Source of the DNA: Pedobacter sp. MC2016-14
GTDB taxonomy: Bacteria > Bacteroidota > Bacteroidia > Sphingobacteriales > Sphingobacteriaceae
DNA: 64,000 nucleotides
Direction: 5' to 3'
NCBI RefSeq assembly: GCF_020991475.1
Contig: NZ_JAJMPA010000002.1
Span: 496,001 to 560,000 of the forward strand
Shown here: piece after piece, positions 18,309 through 25,915 of the stretch
Layout of the letters: each line of letters opens with the position of its first letter
How positions within the stretch are numbered: position 1 is the stretch's first letter
Notes under the pieces: model-generated
What the model saw: only the letters and a program-made list of their open reading frames with translations
Told to the model about the DNA's origin: nothing
The model's database searches: none
Position numbers and translations under genes: made by a program

Positions 18309-18340
18309 AAATGGGCAGGATATGTTTACCCTGCCCATTT
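18309..18340 (-). terminator. Terminator of the ABC-F gene
   Basis: Perfect 11-base stem AAATGGGCAGG / CCTGCCCATTT with a ten-base loop. On the minus strand it is followed by a run of T's, so it ends transcripts coming from 18368. Confidence 0.8.
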
Positions 18341-18367
18341 ATTCTTCACGCTAATTTAAATGCGCAA

Positions 18368-19990
18368 TTATTTGTACATCTCTGCTCTCAAGGCAGCAAC
18401 TTCATCACTGTTAATGTAGTCATCATACGTCATCATCTTATCAATGGTGCCTTTTGGCGTAATTTCAATAATGCGGGTGGCAACAGATTCAGTCAAGGCA
18501 TGATCTCGGGAGGTAAACAAAATAGTTCCTCTAAAATCTTTCATACCGTTGTTTAGCGCTGTAATCGACTCCAGATCCAGGTGATTGGTTGGCTCATCAA
18601 AAAGCAATAAGTTGGCATGTTTAAGCATCATTTGAGAGAACATGCAACGCATTTTTTCCCCTCCGGATAGTACCTTCACATTTTTTAAAACCTCTTCTCC
18701 TGAGAACAACATCCTGCCCAGAAAACTTCTTACAAACTGCTCGTCCTGGTCTGTGCCCGAGTACTCACGCAGCCAGTCCACCAGGTTTTCATCCTTACCT
18801 TCAAAATATGGCTCATTATCGTTCGGAATGTCAGCAACGCTGATGGTAATTCCAAATTTATATTCACCTGTATAATCCTTATCTCTGCCAGTTAGTACAT
18901 CATAAAAAGCAGCAGTTGCCAAACTGTTCTGAGAAAGGACAGCTATTTTGTCGCCTTTGTTCACCATAAAGTTAATGTTCTTGAACATCACTTCACCATT
19001 TACAGTTTTCGAAAGGTTCTCTACCTGTAAAATCTGGTCACCAGCTTCTCTACCCAGGTTATTGAATAAAATTGCAGGGTATTTGCGACTGGAAGCTTTA
19101 ATTTCTGAAATGTCAATTTTATCTAAAGCCTTTTTACGGGAAGTAGCTTGTTTTGATTTAGAAGCATTGGCACTAAAGCGTTGGATAAATTCCTGAAGTT
19201 CCTTAACTTTTTCTTCCAGTTTTTTATTCTGGTCGCTGCGTTGTTTCAGCGCCAATTGACTAGATTCATACCAGAAGCTGTAGTTACCAGAATAGATGTT
19301 CATTTTACTGAAATCTATATCTACAATATGCGTACATACAGCATCAAGAAAGTGTCTGTCGTGAGATACCACAAGTACAATATTCTGATAGTCTGCCAGG
19401 AAATTCTCCAACCAGGCAATGGTTTCAATATCCAAGTCGTTGGTTGGCTCATCCAGTAATAAAATGTCCGGGTTACCAAAAAGTGCCTGAGCCAATAACA
19501 CACGTACTTTTTGCTTACCATCTAATTCTTTCACCATTTTATAATGATGCTCTTCCTTGATACCAAGGTTGCTCAGCATGGTTGCTGCATTGCTTTCCAT
19601 GTTCCACCCATCCATCTCTGCAAACCTGTTTTCCAGTTCTCCGGCACGCTCTCCATCTTTGTCAGAAAAATCTTCTTTCAAATAAATGGCATCTTTCTCT
19701 TTCATGATGTCATACAATTCCTTGTGGCCCATCATCACCGTTTCAATTACGCTAAAATCATCGAACTCGTGGTGGTTTTGTTTTAAAACGGCCATGCGTT
19801 CGCCAGGTGTAAAGGCTACACTTCCGGAAGTCTGGCTCACTTCGCCCGATAAAATTTTAAGAAAAGTAGATTTACCTGCGCCGTTAGCTCCAATTACCCC
19901 ATAGCAATTGCCCTGGTTAAATTTTAAGTTTACATCTTCAAATAAAGTACGTTTTCCGTAACGCAGTGATAAATTAGAAACTGAAATCAT
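18368..19990 (-). CDS. ABC-F family ATPase, YbiT/YkpA subgroup
   Basis: A cytoplasmic protein of 540 residues with two nucleotide-binding domains and no membrane part; ABC-F proteins act on the ribosome. NBD1 has Walker A GANGAGKST (34-42), Walker B ILLLDEPTND and the H-loop VVSHDRH, but its signature is degenerate (ELDGKQKVR). The inter-domain linker (about 245-320) is a Lys-rich coiled coil. NBD2 has a good LSGGEK signature (441-446) and Walker B, but its Walker A position reads LSQNSLATAAF and the H-loop His is Arg (R495, TSRDH). The degenerate second Walker A is known in the YkpA group. Its own promoter is at 20010-20017. Confidence 0.9.
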   Translation of the reverse strand: MISVSNLSLRYGKRTLFEDVNLKFNQGNCYGVIGANGAGKSTFLKILSGEVSQTSGSVAFTPGERMAVLKQNHHEFDDFSVIETVMMGHKELYDIMKEKDAIYLKEDFSDKDGERAGELENRFAEMDGWNMESNAATMLSNLGIKEEHHYKMVKELDGKQKVRVLLAQALFGNPDILLLDEPTNDLDIETIAWLENFLADYQNIVLVVSHDRHFLDAVCTHIVDIDFSKMNIYSGNYSFWYESSQLALKQRSDQNKKLEEKVKELQEFIQRFSANASKSKQATSRKKALDKIDISEIKASSRKYPAILFNNLGREAGDQILQVENLSKTVNGEVMFKNINFMVNKGDKIAVLSQNSLATAAFYDVLTGRDKDYTGEYKFGITISVADIPNDNEPYFEGKDENLVDWLREYSGTDQDEQFVRSFLGRMLFSGEEVLKNVKVLSGGEKMRCMFSQMMLKHANLLLFDEPTNHLDLESITALNNGMKDFRGTILFTSRDHALTESVATRIIEITPKGTIDKMMTYDDYINSDEVAALRAEMYK

Positions 19991-20009
19991 ATTGCTGAAA
20001 AATAAGCCG

Positions 20010-20017
20010 CAAAAGTA
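20010..20017 (-). promoter_or_regulatory. -7 promoter element of the ABC-F gene
   Basis: The minus strand reads TACTTTTG, a full TANNTTTG match, ending 19 bases before the ATG at 19990. Confidence 0.5.
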
Positions 20018-20099
20018 CGCATAATTTATAAACTGAACCTTGAAGTCAAGCTGCCTTTTAAATTTTTGTATAATTTAGCTGTATATAAATAGTCTTAAA

Positions 20100-20237
20100 A
20101 TGTCAAAAGAACAGTTAATTGCACAATTGTAAGAGCAGCCGCAATCGCAAATGGTTGCTATATTGAGAGCGTGTCGCTTTTTTGCAAGGGCCAAAATGGT
20201 TAAAAAGACATTGGATAAACACTTAGACGATCTCTAA
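20100..20237 (+). pseudogene. Possible small gene broken by an in-frame stop
   Basis: From the ATG at 20100 the frame reads MSKEQLIAQL, then TAA at 20130-20132, then continues in the same frame as EQPQSQMVAILRACRFFARA and on to LDKHLDDL before TAA at 20235. The two parts together look like one short basic helical protein of about 45 residues with a single nonsense codon. No family is recognised. It could also be chance, since 45 codons is short. The nitroreductase promoter begins just after it. Confidence 0.3.
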
Positions 20238-20241
20238 ATTC

Positions 20242-20249
20242 TATTTTTG
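20242..20249 (+). promoter_or_regulatory. -7 promoter element of the nitroreductase gene
   Basis: TATTTTTG, ending 5 bases before the ATG at 20255; predicts a leaderless or nearly leaderless mRNA. Confidence 0.55.
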
Positions 20250-20254
20250 TATCA

Positions 20255-20833
20255 ATGGATTCACAAATCGAAATATTAAGCAACATCATAAAACGGAGAA
20301 GGAGCATTTTTCCCGTAAGTTATACTTCGCAGGAAATCCCTGTTGAAGTCATTGAAAAGATTCTTGAAAGCGCCAACTATGCGCCAACACATAAAATGAC
20401 CCAACCCTGGAGGTTTATTGTCTATAGAAAAGAGGGGAAAACTAAACTGGGATTAGAATTGGCGCGGATTTATAAGGAAGCAACGGCACCAGAAAAGTTT
20501 CTTCAGAAAAAATACGACAGCATTGCGGAGAAATTTGATCAGTCCAGCTGTGTTTTAGCCATCAACGCTCAATTGCATCCTGAAAAATTACCCGCCTGGG
20601 AAGAGGTTGCCGCCCTGGCTTGTGCAGTACAAAATATGTCTTTAACTGCCGAGGCTTTAAATGTAGGTGCGTATTGGAGTTCTCCGGATACCATTAGTGA
20701 ATTGGGTGCATTTATGGAACTGAAGGAAAATGAGCAGTGCTTTGGTTTATTTTATATGGGATATCATGAAGAAGAGGAAAGGACTGCAGTGCGAACACCA
20801 ATGTCTGAAAAAGTGAAATGGGTAGAAGAATAA
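20255..20833 (+). CDS. Nitroreductase family protein (FMN-dependent)
   Basis: A 192-residue flavoprotein of the nitroreductase fold that uses NAD(P)H to reduce nitro compounds, quinones or flavins. The FMN-binding N-terminal motif is IIKRRRSIFPVSYT (about 11-24), followed by ILESANYAPTHKMTQPWRF (36-54), typical of the family. The short form without extra domains matches the YdjA/TdsD-like group. Four bases separate it from the GreA/GreB-like gene, so they form an operon. The physiological substrate is unknown. Confidence 0.88.
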   Translation: MDSQIEILSNIIKRRRSIFPVSYTSQEIPVEVIEKILESANYAPTHKMTQPWRFIVYRKEGKTKLGLELARIYKEATAPEKFLQKKYDSIAEKFDQSSCVLAINAQLHPEKLPAWEEVAALACAVQNMSLTAEALNVGAYWSSPDTISELGAFMELKENEQCFGLFYMGYHEEEERTAVRTPMSEKVKWVEE

Positions 20834-20837
20834 GGGT

Positions 20838-21290
20838 ATGGAAAATTTAAAAGCAGGCGTTTATCAACTTTGTCTGGCCTTTATCCGGCAAAGGATTGAA
20901 ACTGCAGAAACGGCATTGGCCCAGGCGCAGGAAGCCAGTAACGACGACACCAAAAGTAGTGCTGGAGATAAGTTTGAAACCACAAGGGAGATGATGCAGC
21001 AAGACATTAGCAGGAACAAAGGGTTATTGGCAGATGCAAAGCAAAATCTGCAATTATTGAATTCTCTGGAAGATGCGCCATTAGGTGTCTCAGTTAGAAA
21101 CGGAAGCCTTGTTTATACCTCAGCTGGCATTTTTTATATCAGTATTCCCGCCGGGCAGTTGACTTATAAGGATCAGCAGGTCTTTGCCATTTCGGCTTCA
21201 TCACCTATAGGGCAGTTGTTCTTCGGGAAAAAAGCTGGTGATTTGGTGAGTTTTAATAAAAAAGATTACACTATAAAAGAGGTGTTGTAA
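20838..21290 (+). CDS. GreA/GreB-like C-terminal domain protein
   Basis: A 150-residue protein. The N-terminal half (about 10-75) is predicted coiled coil, rich in Ala, Glu and Gln. The C-terminal part, ISASSPIGQLFFGKKAGDLV and the following beta strand, matches the FKBP-like C-terminal domain of GreA/GreB transcript cleavage factors (SP.G.ALLGKK.GD). The usual GreA N-terminal sequence is not recognisable, so RNA polymerase rescue is only a possibility; such paralogues may instead bind in the secondary channel without cleavage activity. It is co-transcribed with the nitroreductase (4-base gap) and ends at a perfect 21-base hairpin. Confidence 0.65.
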   Translation: MENLKAGVYQLCLAFIRQRIETAETALAQAQEASNDDTKSSAGDKFETTREMMQQDISRNKGLLADAKQNLQLLNSLEDAPLGVSVRNGSLVYTSAGIFYISIPAGQLTYKDQQVFAISASSPIGQLFFGKKAGDLVSFNKKDYTIKEVL

Positions 21291-21298
21291 AAAATGCA

Positions 21299-21348
21299 TT
21301 TAAACAAGAAAGCCATTCTGATCTTTTAGAATGGCTTTCTTGTTTAAA
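21299..21348. terminator. Bidirectional terminator with 21-base perfect stem
   Basis: Arms 21299-21319 and 21328-21348 are perfectly complementary around an eight-base loop. It lies between the convergent GreA/GreB-like gene and the deacetylase gene and could stop transcription both ways. Confidence 0.8.
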
Positions 21349-21360
21349 CTTATAGTGGTA

Positions 21361-22254
21361 TTAGAAACTGTTTCTAATGGCATTACTTAAAGTTTTTGGA
21401 CTCCAGTATCCACTTGCAATAATCCTTCTTACTGTATATAACGGATAGTTTTGATCACGTTTATCAGCTAATGAGAAAGCCATTCTAAAGCCACGTTTCT
21501 TCAGTTCAGGAAAACCTTCAGCATTCCACAATCCAAAAGGATAAGCAAACTCTGTCATCTTTTTTCCTGTAATCTCCTCCAGTTTTTTTGTCGGCTTGTC
21601 CAATTGCTCTTCCCAATCTTTACCCTGGTATTTCTTAAAGTTTTTGTGATCGTAAGTGTGGCTTCCAATAACATTTCCTTCATCAGATAATTGTTTGATT
21701 TGTTCCTTGGTCATATAGTCTACAAATTTTCCTTTGCGGCCAATAGAAACCGTCATGATAAAATACATTGCCTTATAGCCGTACTTTTTAAGTGTAGGGG
21801 CAGCAATAGTAAACTGGTCCATGTCTGTATCATCAAAAGTCAGCATAATAGGTTTAGATGGCAGTGCTGCACCTGTGTTTAAATACGCATACAACTGATC
21901 AGGAGAGATGGTGTGGTAGCCACTATCCGACAGCATTTTGATCTGGTCTTTAAAATTTTGAATCTCTACAATATAGTCTTTACCTACTTTTCCATCTTTC
22001 GGTGTCCAGTTTCGCACCTGATGGTAGCATAAAATAGGAACTTGTTTGCGTGCCAGTATGGTTTTAGCATCTGCAACTTTAATTTTGCTTACATCAATGG
22101 ATTGAGCCGTTTCTGCACTGTTTTCTGTAGCGTTAGTGGTACTATTTGTTGAGGTGCTGTCTTTGCTATCGGCGGCAGAAGTTTGAGATTTAGATTGGCA
22201 GCCGGCAGTTAAAATTAGCGCGGCCAGGGCAAGGTTTAATAAATGGTGTTTCAT
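21361..22254 (-). CDS. Polysaccharide deacetylase lipoprotein (NodB domain)
   Basis: A CE4-type carbohydrate deacetylase of 297 residues. The start chosen is the ATG at 22254, giving MKHHLLNLALAALILTAGCQ with a lipobox (LTAGC, C19); a longer frame from 22308 would spoil the signal peptide. A Ser/Thr-rich linker covers about 20-52. The NodB domain has TFDD (139-142) and HTYDH (199-203), which bind zinc and the catalytic base, and FAYPFG further on. It is likely tethered in the outer membrane or periplasm and may act on peptidoglycan or another N-acetylated polymer. A TAGTTTTG element 15 bases upstream supports the start. Confidence 0.9.
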   Translation of the reverse strand: MKHHLLNLALAALILTAGCQSKSQTSAADSKDSTSTNSTTNATENSAETAQSIDVSKIKVADAKTILARKQVPILCYHQVRNWTPKDGKVGKDYIVEIQNFKDQIKMLSDSGYHTISPDQLYAYLNTGAALPSKPIMLTFDDTDMDQFTIAAPTLKKYGYKAMYFIMTVSIGRKGKFVDYMTKEQIKQLSDEGNVIGSHTYDHKNFKKYQGKDWEEQLDKPTKKLEEITGKKMTEFAYPFGLWNAEGFPELKKRGFRMAFSLADKRDQNYPLYTVRRIIASGYWSPKTLSNAIRNSF

Positions 22255-22269
22255 ATTGTAGATTTGCTG

Positions 22270-22277
22270 CAAAACTA
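22270..22277 (-). promoter_or_regulatory. -7 promoter element of the deacetylase gene
   Basis: The minus strand reads TAGTTTTG, ending 15 bases before the ATG at 22254. The divergent peptidase gene has the identical octamer at 22326-22333. Confidence 0.5.
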
Positions 22278-22325
22278 TAGCTAATTTATTACACAGCAAA
22301 ACAAGCAAGGATTTTATTTATTCGA

Positions 22326-22333
22326 TAGTTTTG
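22326..22333 (+). promoter_or_regulatory. -7 promoter element of the S9 peptidase gene
   Basis: TAGTTTTG, ending 15 bases before the ATG at 22349; same octamer and same spacing as the divergent deacetylase promoter. Confidence 0.5.
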
Positions 22334-22348
22334 AACTTTCACAATTAG

Positions 22349-24859
22349 ATGCTTATGAAACAATACTACGTTATTTTATTAGGTGCGGTCATGATGTGGA
22401 CCACTGCTTTTTCGCAAGGCCAGGCAGAAAAGCCTGGAGCAGTTTCCCGCGCTAACTATCAGCTGGCTTCCCGGTTTTCGCCAAACAAACTAAAAAAGAT
22501 GATTTATTCTACTACCGTAGATCCACATTGGCTTAAATTGAGTAACAGATTTTGGTATTTGTATGAAACACCTGCAGGTAAAGAATGGAAGATTGTTGAT
22601 GTGACCACCCGTACTAAGAAACCGTTATTTAATACCGCTAAACTTGCTGCAGAGATTACAGTCATAGTTAGAGATCCGTTTGATGCACAGCATTTGCCAA
22701 TTGATAACTTTAAATTTTCAAAAGATGAGAAGAGCGTTACATTTGAGATAAAAAGCACTGTAGATCAGCTAAAAAAGGATAGAAAAGACAAAAAGGCTGC
22801 AGATTCAATGGAAAAAAAGATCTATTGTTTCAATTACGACCTTGCAAATTCTAAACTAACAGAAGTGGCTAATTTTACCAAGCCAAAGCCAAAACCTGCC
22901 TGGGGTTCTGTAGCACCAGATTCTTCTGCAATAGTATTTAGCAGGAATTATAACCTGTACTGGATGGATAAATTAAATTACCAGAAGGCAGTAAAAAATG
23001 AAGATGACAGTACCATTGTAGAACACCAGCTAACAAAAGATGGCCTTAAGTTTTATGCTTATGGCAGTGATGGCGATGGGGAGAACAATGAAGAGAATAT
23101 CAAAAACGATAAAAAAAGGAGAAATGCGTATGTGCTCTGGTCTCCAAATTCAAAATATTTTGTATTAAACAGGTCCGACTCCCGGAAGGTAAAAGACATG
23201 TGGGTTATCAATAGCATTGCTGCGGCAAGGCCAACCCTTGAGACTTATAAGTATCAGTTGCCTGGAGAAAAGGAATCTCCTGTTTATGAATTGTGGTTGT
23301 TTAACTTTGAGCTTAAAACCGGAAAAAAACTAAATGTGGCTGCTTTTAAAGATCAAACGTTATCAGCATGGTCTGCACCGGTACTAAACAAAGACCGCGA
23401 TAATGAATTTAGGCCTTCAGTTTGGTTGGGTAACAATAGTAAAATTTATTTTTCACGTACCAGCCGCGATTTAAAAAGAATAGATGTTTGTACGGTAGAC
23501 ATCAGTTCTGGTAAAGTTGATCAGGTAATTGAAGAGCGTTTTAATACTTATGTGGAGGTTAATCGCCCTGGCCTGGTTAATGATGGAAAAGAGCTTATTC
23601 ATTGGTCTGAGCGTGATGGATGGGGACATTTCTATTTGTTTGATGGCGCAGGAAAGCTGAAAAACCAAATTACAAAAGGCGCATTTCATTGTGAAAATAT
23701 TGAGAAAATAGACGAAAAAAACAGGGTGCTTTATTTTACGGCCAATGGAAGGGAGGGTAAAGAAGATCCATACTACCTGCATCTTTACCGCATCAATTTT
23801 GACGGTTCCGGAATTAAATTGCTCAATGCAGGCGATTTTGACCATGGTGTAAGTCTTAATGACGAGGGACAGTATTTCGTTGATAACTTTTCCAGGGTAA
23901 ATACGGTTCCAAAATCTGTACTTATAGACCATAACGGAACCAAGGTAATGGATTTGGAAACTACAGATCTTTCTCTGTTGATGGCTGCAGGCTATCAATT
24001 TCCTGAGCCTTTTAAGGTGAAAGCAGATGATGGTATCACAGATTTATATGGGGTAATGTATAAGCCCTTTGATTTTGATCCGGCCAAAAAATATCCCATT
24101 ATTGAATATGTATACCCAGGCCCGCAAACAGAAGCGGTAAATAAATCTTTCAGCAGAAGTATGGACCGTACAGAGCGCCTCGCCCAGTTTGGATACATTG
24201 TAATTACTGTTGGAAACAGAGGGGGCAATCCTTCAAGATCTAAATGGTATCACACTTATGGTTATGGAAATTTGCGCGACTACGGTTTAGCAGATAAAAA
24301 AGCTGCGGTTGAACAGCTATCCTACAAGTACAATTACATAGACGCCAGTAAGGTAGGCATTACCGGCCACTCGGGCGGTGGATTTATGTCTACTGCCGCA
24401 ATGCTGGTTTATCCGGATTTCTTTAAAGTGGCCGTGTCTAATGCAGGAAATCATGACAATAGTATTTACAATCGTTGGTGGAGCGAGAAACATCATGGGG
24501 TAAAGGAGATGGTGACGGCAAAAGGAGATACAACTTTTACCTATGCCATTGATAAAAATCCTGACTTAGCTAAAAATCTGAAAGGGCAGTTGATGATTAT
24601 GACTGGTGATGTAGATAATAATGTAAATCCCGCAAATACCATTCGTTTAGCCAATGCTTTAATTAAAGCGGGTAAAAGATTTGAGTTTGTGATCTTGCCT
24701 GGACAGCGCCATGCTTTTGGCGACTATACGGAGTATGCTTTTTGGAAACTTGCTGATCATTTCAATAAATACCTCATGGGAGATTTCAGCAATGCAGGGC
24801 AGGTAGATATTCTGGAGATTGACCGGGAAATAGAGATGAACGGAAAATCCGGAAGATAA
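22349..24859 (+). CDS. S9 family (dipeptidyl peptidase IV-like) peptidase
   Basis: A secreted serine peptidase of 836 residues. Signal peptide about 1-22 (VILLGAVMMWTTAFSQG). The beta-propeller (about 50-560) includes PVYELWLFNFELKTGKKL and YLHLYRINFDGSG. The C-terminal alpha/beta-hydrolase domain carries the nucleophile S675 in GHSGGGF, the acid probably D756 in GDVDNNVNP, and H788 in PGQRHAF. Such enzymes cut dipeptides, often after proline, in the periplasm. ATGs at 22349 and 22355 are both possible starts. A strong terminator follows at once. Confidence 0.92.
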   Translation: MLMKQYYVILLGAVMMWTTAFSQGQAEKPGAVSRANYQLASRFSPNKLKKMIYSTTVDPHWLKLSNRFWYLYETPAGKEWKIVDVTTRTKKPLFNTAKLAAEITVIVRDPFDAQHLPIDNFKFSKDEKSVTFEIKSTVDQLKKDRKDKKAADSMEKKIYCFNYDLANSKLTEVANFTKPKPKPAWGSVAPDSSAIVFSRNYNLYWMDKLNYQKAVKNEDDSTIVEHQLTKDGLKFYAYGSDGDGENNEENIKNDKKRRNAYVLWSPNSKYFVLNRSDSRKVKDMWVINSIAAARPTLETYKYQLPGEKESPVYELWLFNFELKTGKKLNVAAFKDQTLSAWSAPVLNKDRDNEFRPSVWLGNNSKIYFSRTSRDLKRIDVCTVDISSGKVDQVIEERFNTYVEVNRPGLVNDGKELIHWSERDGWGHFYLFDGAGKLKNQITKGAFHCENIEKIDEKNRVLYFTANGREGKEDPYYLHLYRINFDGSGIKLLNAGDFDHGVSLNDEGQYFVDNFSRVNTVPKSVLIDHNGTKVMDLETTDLSLLMAAGYQFPEPFKVKADDGITDLYGVMYKPFDFDPAKKYPIIEYVYPGPQTEAVNKSFSRSMDRTERLAQFGYIVITVGNRGGNPSRSKWYHTYGYGNLRDYGLADKKAAVEQLSYKYNYIDASKVGITGHSGGGFMSTAAMLVYPDFFKVAVSNAGNHDNSIYNRWWSEKHHGVKEMVTAKGDTTFTYAIDKNPDLAKNLKGQLMIMTGDVDNNVNPANTIRLANALIKAGKRFEFVILPGQRHAFGDYTEYAFWKLADHFNKYLMGDFSNAGQVDILEIDREIEMNGKSGR

Positions 24860-24899
24860 AAAAAGGGCGGCCTTCATGTCATGAAGGCCGCCCTTTTTT
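24859..24899. terminator. Bidirectional terminator after the S9 peptidase gene
   Basis: Perfect 19-base stem of AAAAAAGGGCGGCCTTCAT and its complement with a three-base loop. A- and T-runs on both sides let it act for the convergent barrel gene too. Confidence 0.85.
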
Positions 24900-24913
24900 A
24901 CGAGTATCTATTT

Positions 24914-25522
24914 TTAGAAATAGAACTGAACACCAATTTTTGGTGCAAAGAAGTCCGCGCCGATGTTAAAATCTTTGCTTCCGCTGATTTTGTCACCATT
25001 TGCATTTTCTAACTTATTGTCGTTATAGCTAATGCCTTGAACAGCAAACTCAATACCGAAACTTTTAGTTGGAAAGAAAGCAAAACCTGGAGATAAAGCA
25101 ATACCTATAGTGTTGTTTTTGCCAGTCTTGGTCATGTTGTCACCATTAACATCGCCAACTTTATTATTGCCAAATGACATTGGTACTGACAACTGGCCAA
25201 AGAATTTAAACTGATCACTCACACCTTTGTAGGCACGTGCAAAAGGACTTACTACAAAAGCGCTGGTTTGAACAGATGCAACAGTTGTATAATCTTTTGC
25301 ATATTGGTATCCAATTCCGGTACCCACAGCAATATTGTTAGCCACAAAATAACCTACACTAGGAACAATTTGAAAAGTTTTGTCTGCTTTATTTGCTCCA
25401 TCTACTTTTTCTGATTGGTACTGAACGGTTCCACCAACAACAAAATTTCCTTTTTCAGTTTGTGCCTGAGTAGTAAATGCAATTGCAGAAACTGCAAGTA
25501 ATGATAATACTAATTTTTTCAT
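24914..25522 (-). CDS. Outer membrane beta-barrel protein, OmpW/OmpA-like
   Basis: From the ATG at 25522 the product has 202 residues: signal peptide MKKLVLSLLAVSAIAFTTQA, then about eight amphipathic strands with alternating hydrophobic residues (GNFVVGGTVQYQSEKV, NIAVGTGIGYQYAKDY, FFAPKIGVQFYF). It ends in an aromatic residue as barrel proteins do. A longer frame to 25552 only adds residues before the signal peptide and is rejected. The function is unknown; it resembles the outer membrane protein beta-barrel domain common in Bacteroidetes. Confidence 0.82.
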   Translation of the reverse strand: MKKLVLSLLAVSAIAFTTQAQTEKGNFVVGGTVQYQSEKVDGANKADKTFQIVPSVGYFVANNIAVGTGIGYQYAKDYTTVASVQTSAFVVSPFARAYKGVSDQFKFFGQLSVPMSFGNNKVGDVNGDNMTKTGKNNTIGIALSPGFAFFPTKSFGIEFAVQGISYNDNKLENANGDKISGSKDFNIGADFFAPKIGVQFYF

Positions 25523-25915
25523 TTTTTTATGATTTAATTTAAATCTGGTCAATGCTCTTTTGGTTTTATTTTCTGACCATTGTTGTCATATAGTCAATGT
25601 CAGTGCCAAAGTGTATCTGGGTCAGCGTGCCAAAAAACACACTTTTTCTTAACTTGCTAATTGATAGTAAAATGAGTTTTTGAAAAAATCAGCTTATTAT
25701 TTTGAGCTGACAATAGCATTAAATTCTTATTAAATTAACTTTTTGATAACACAGACACTTTGACTTTTTTTGCGAATTTGTCAGTATTGTGGATGCGTTT
25801 TTTGTCAGTACAGGTGTAAATTGCCGAAATCATCGAGGAGAAGATTTCTTTAACATAATTAAAAAAATATCCTTATTTTCATAAATCAATATATGTCTTT
25901 AGTTGTTATAACCTT
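25523..25915. other. 393-base intergenic region between divergent genes
   Basis: A/T-rich, with no open frame of note and no exact TANNTTTG element close to either start. It contains two exact copies of TTTGTCAGTA (25777-25786 and 25801-25810) and a GTCAATGTCAGTG stretch near 25590, which could be operator-like but may be chance. I see no RNA gene here. Confidence 0.4.

Noticed and set aside
18285-18338. Longer start for the small gene after the ABC-F gene
   Set aside because: It would begin inside the terminator hairpin 18309-18340 of the upstream gene.
25777-25810. Two copies of TTTGTCAGTA as an operator pair
   Set aside because: Ten bases repeated 14 bases apart can arise by chance in A/T-rich DNA, and the copies are not palindromic. 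I list the position but do not call a regulator site.
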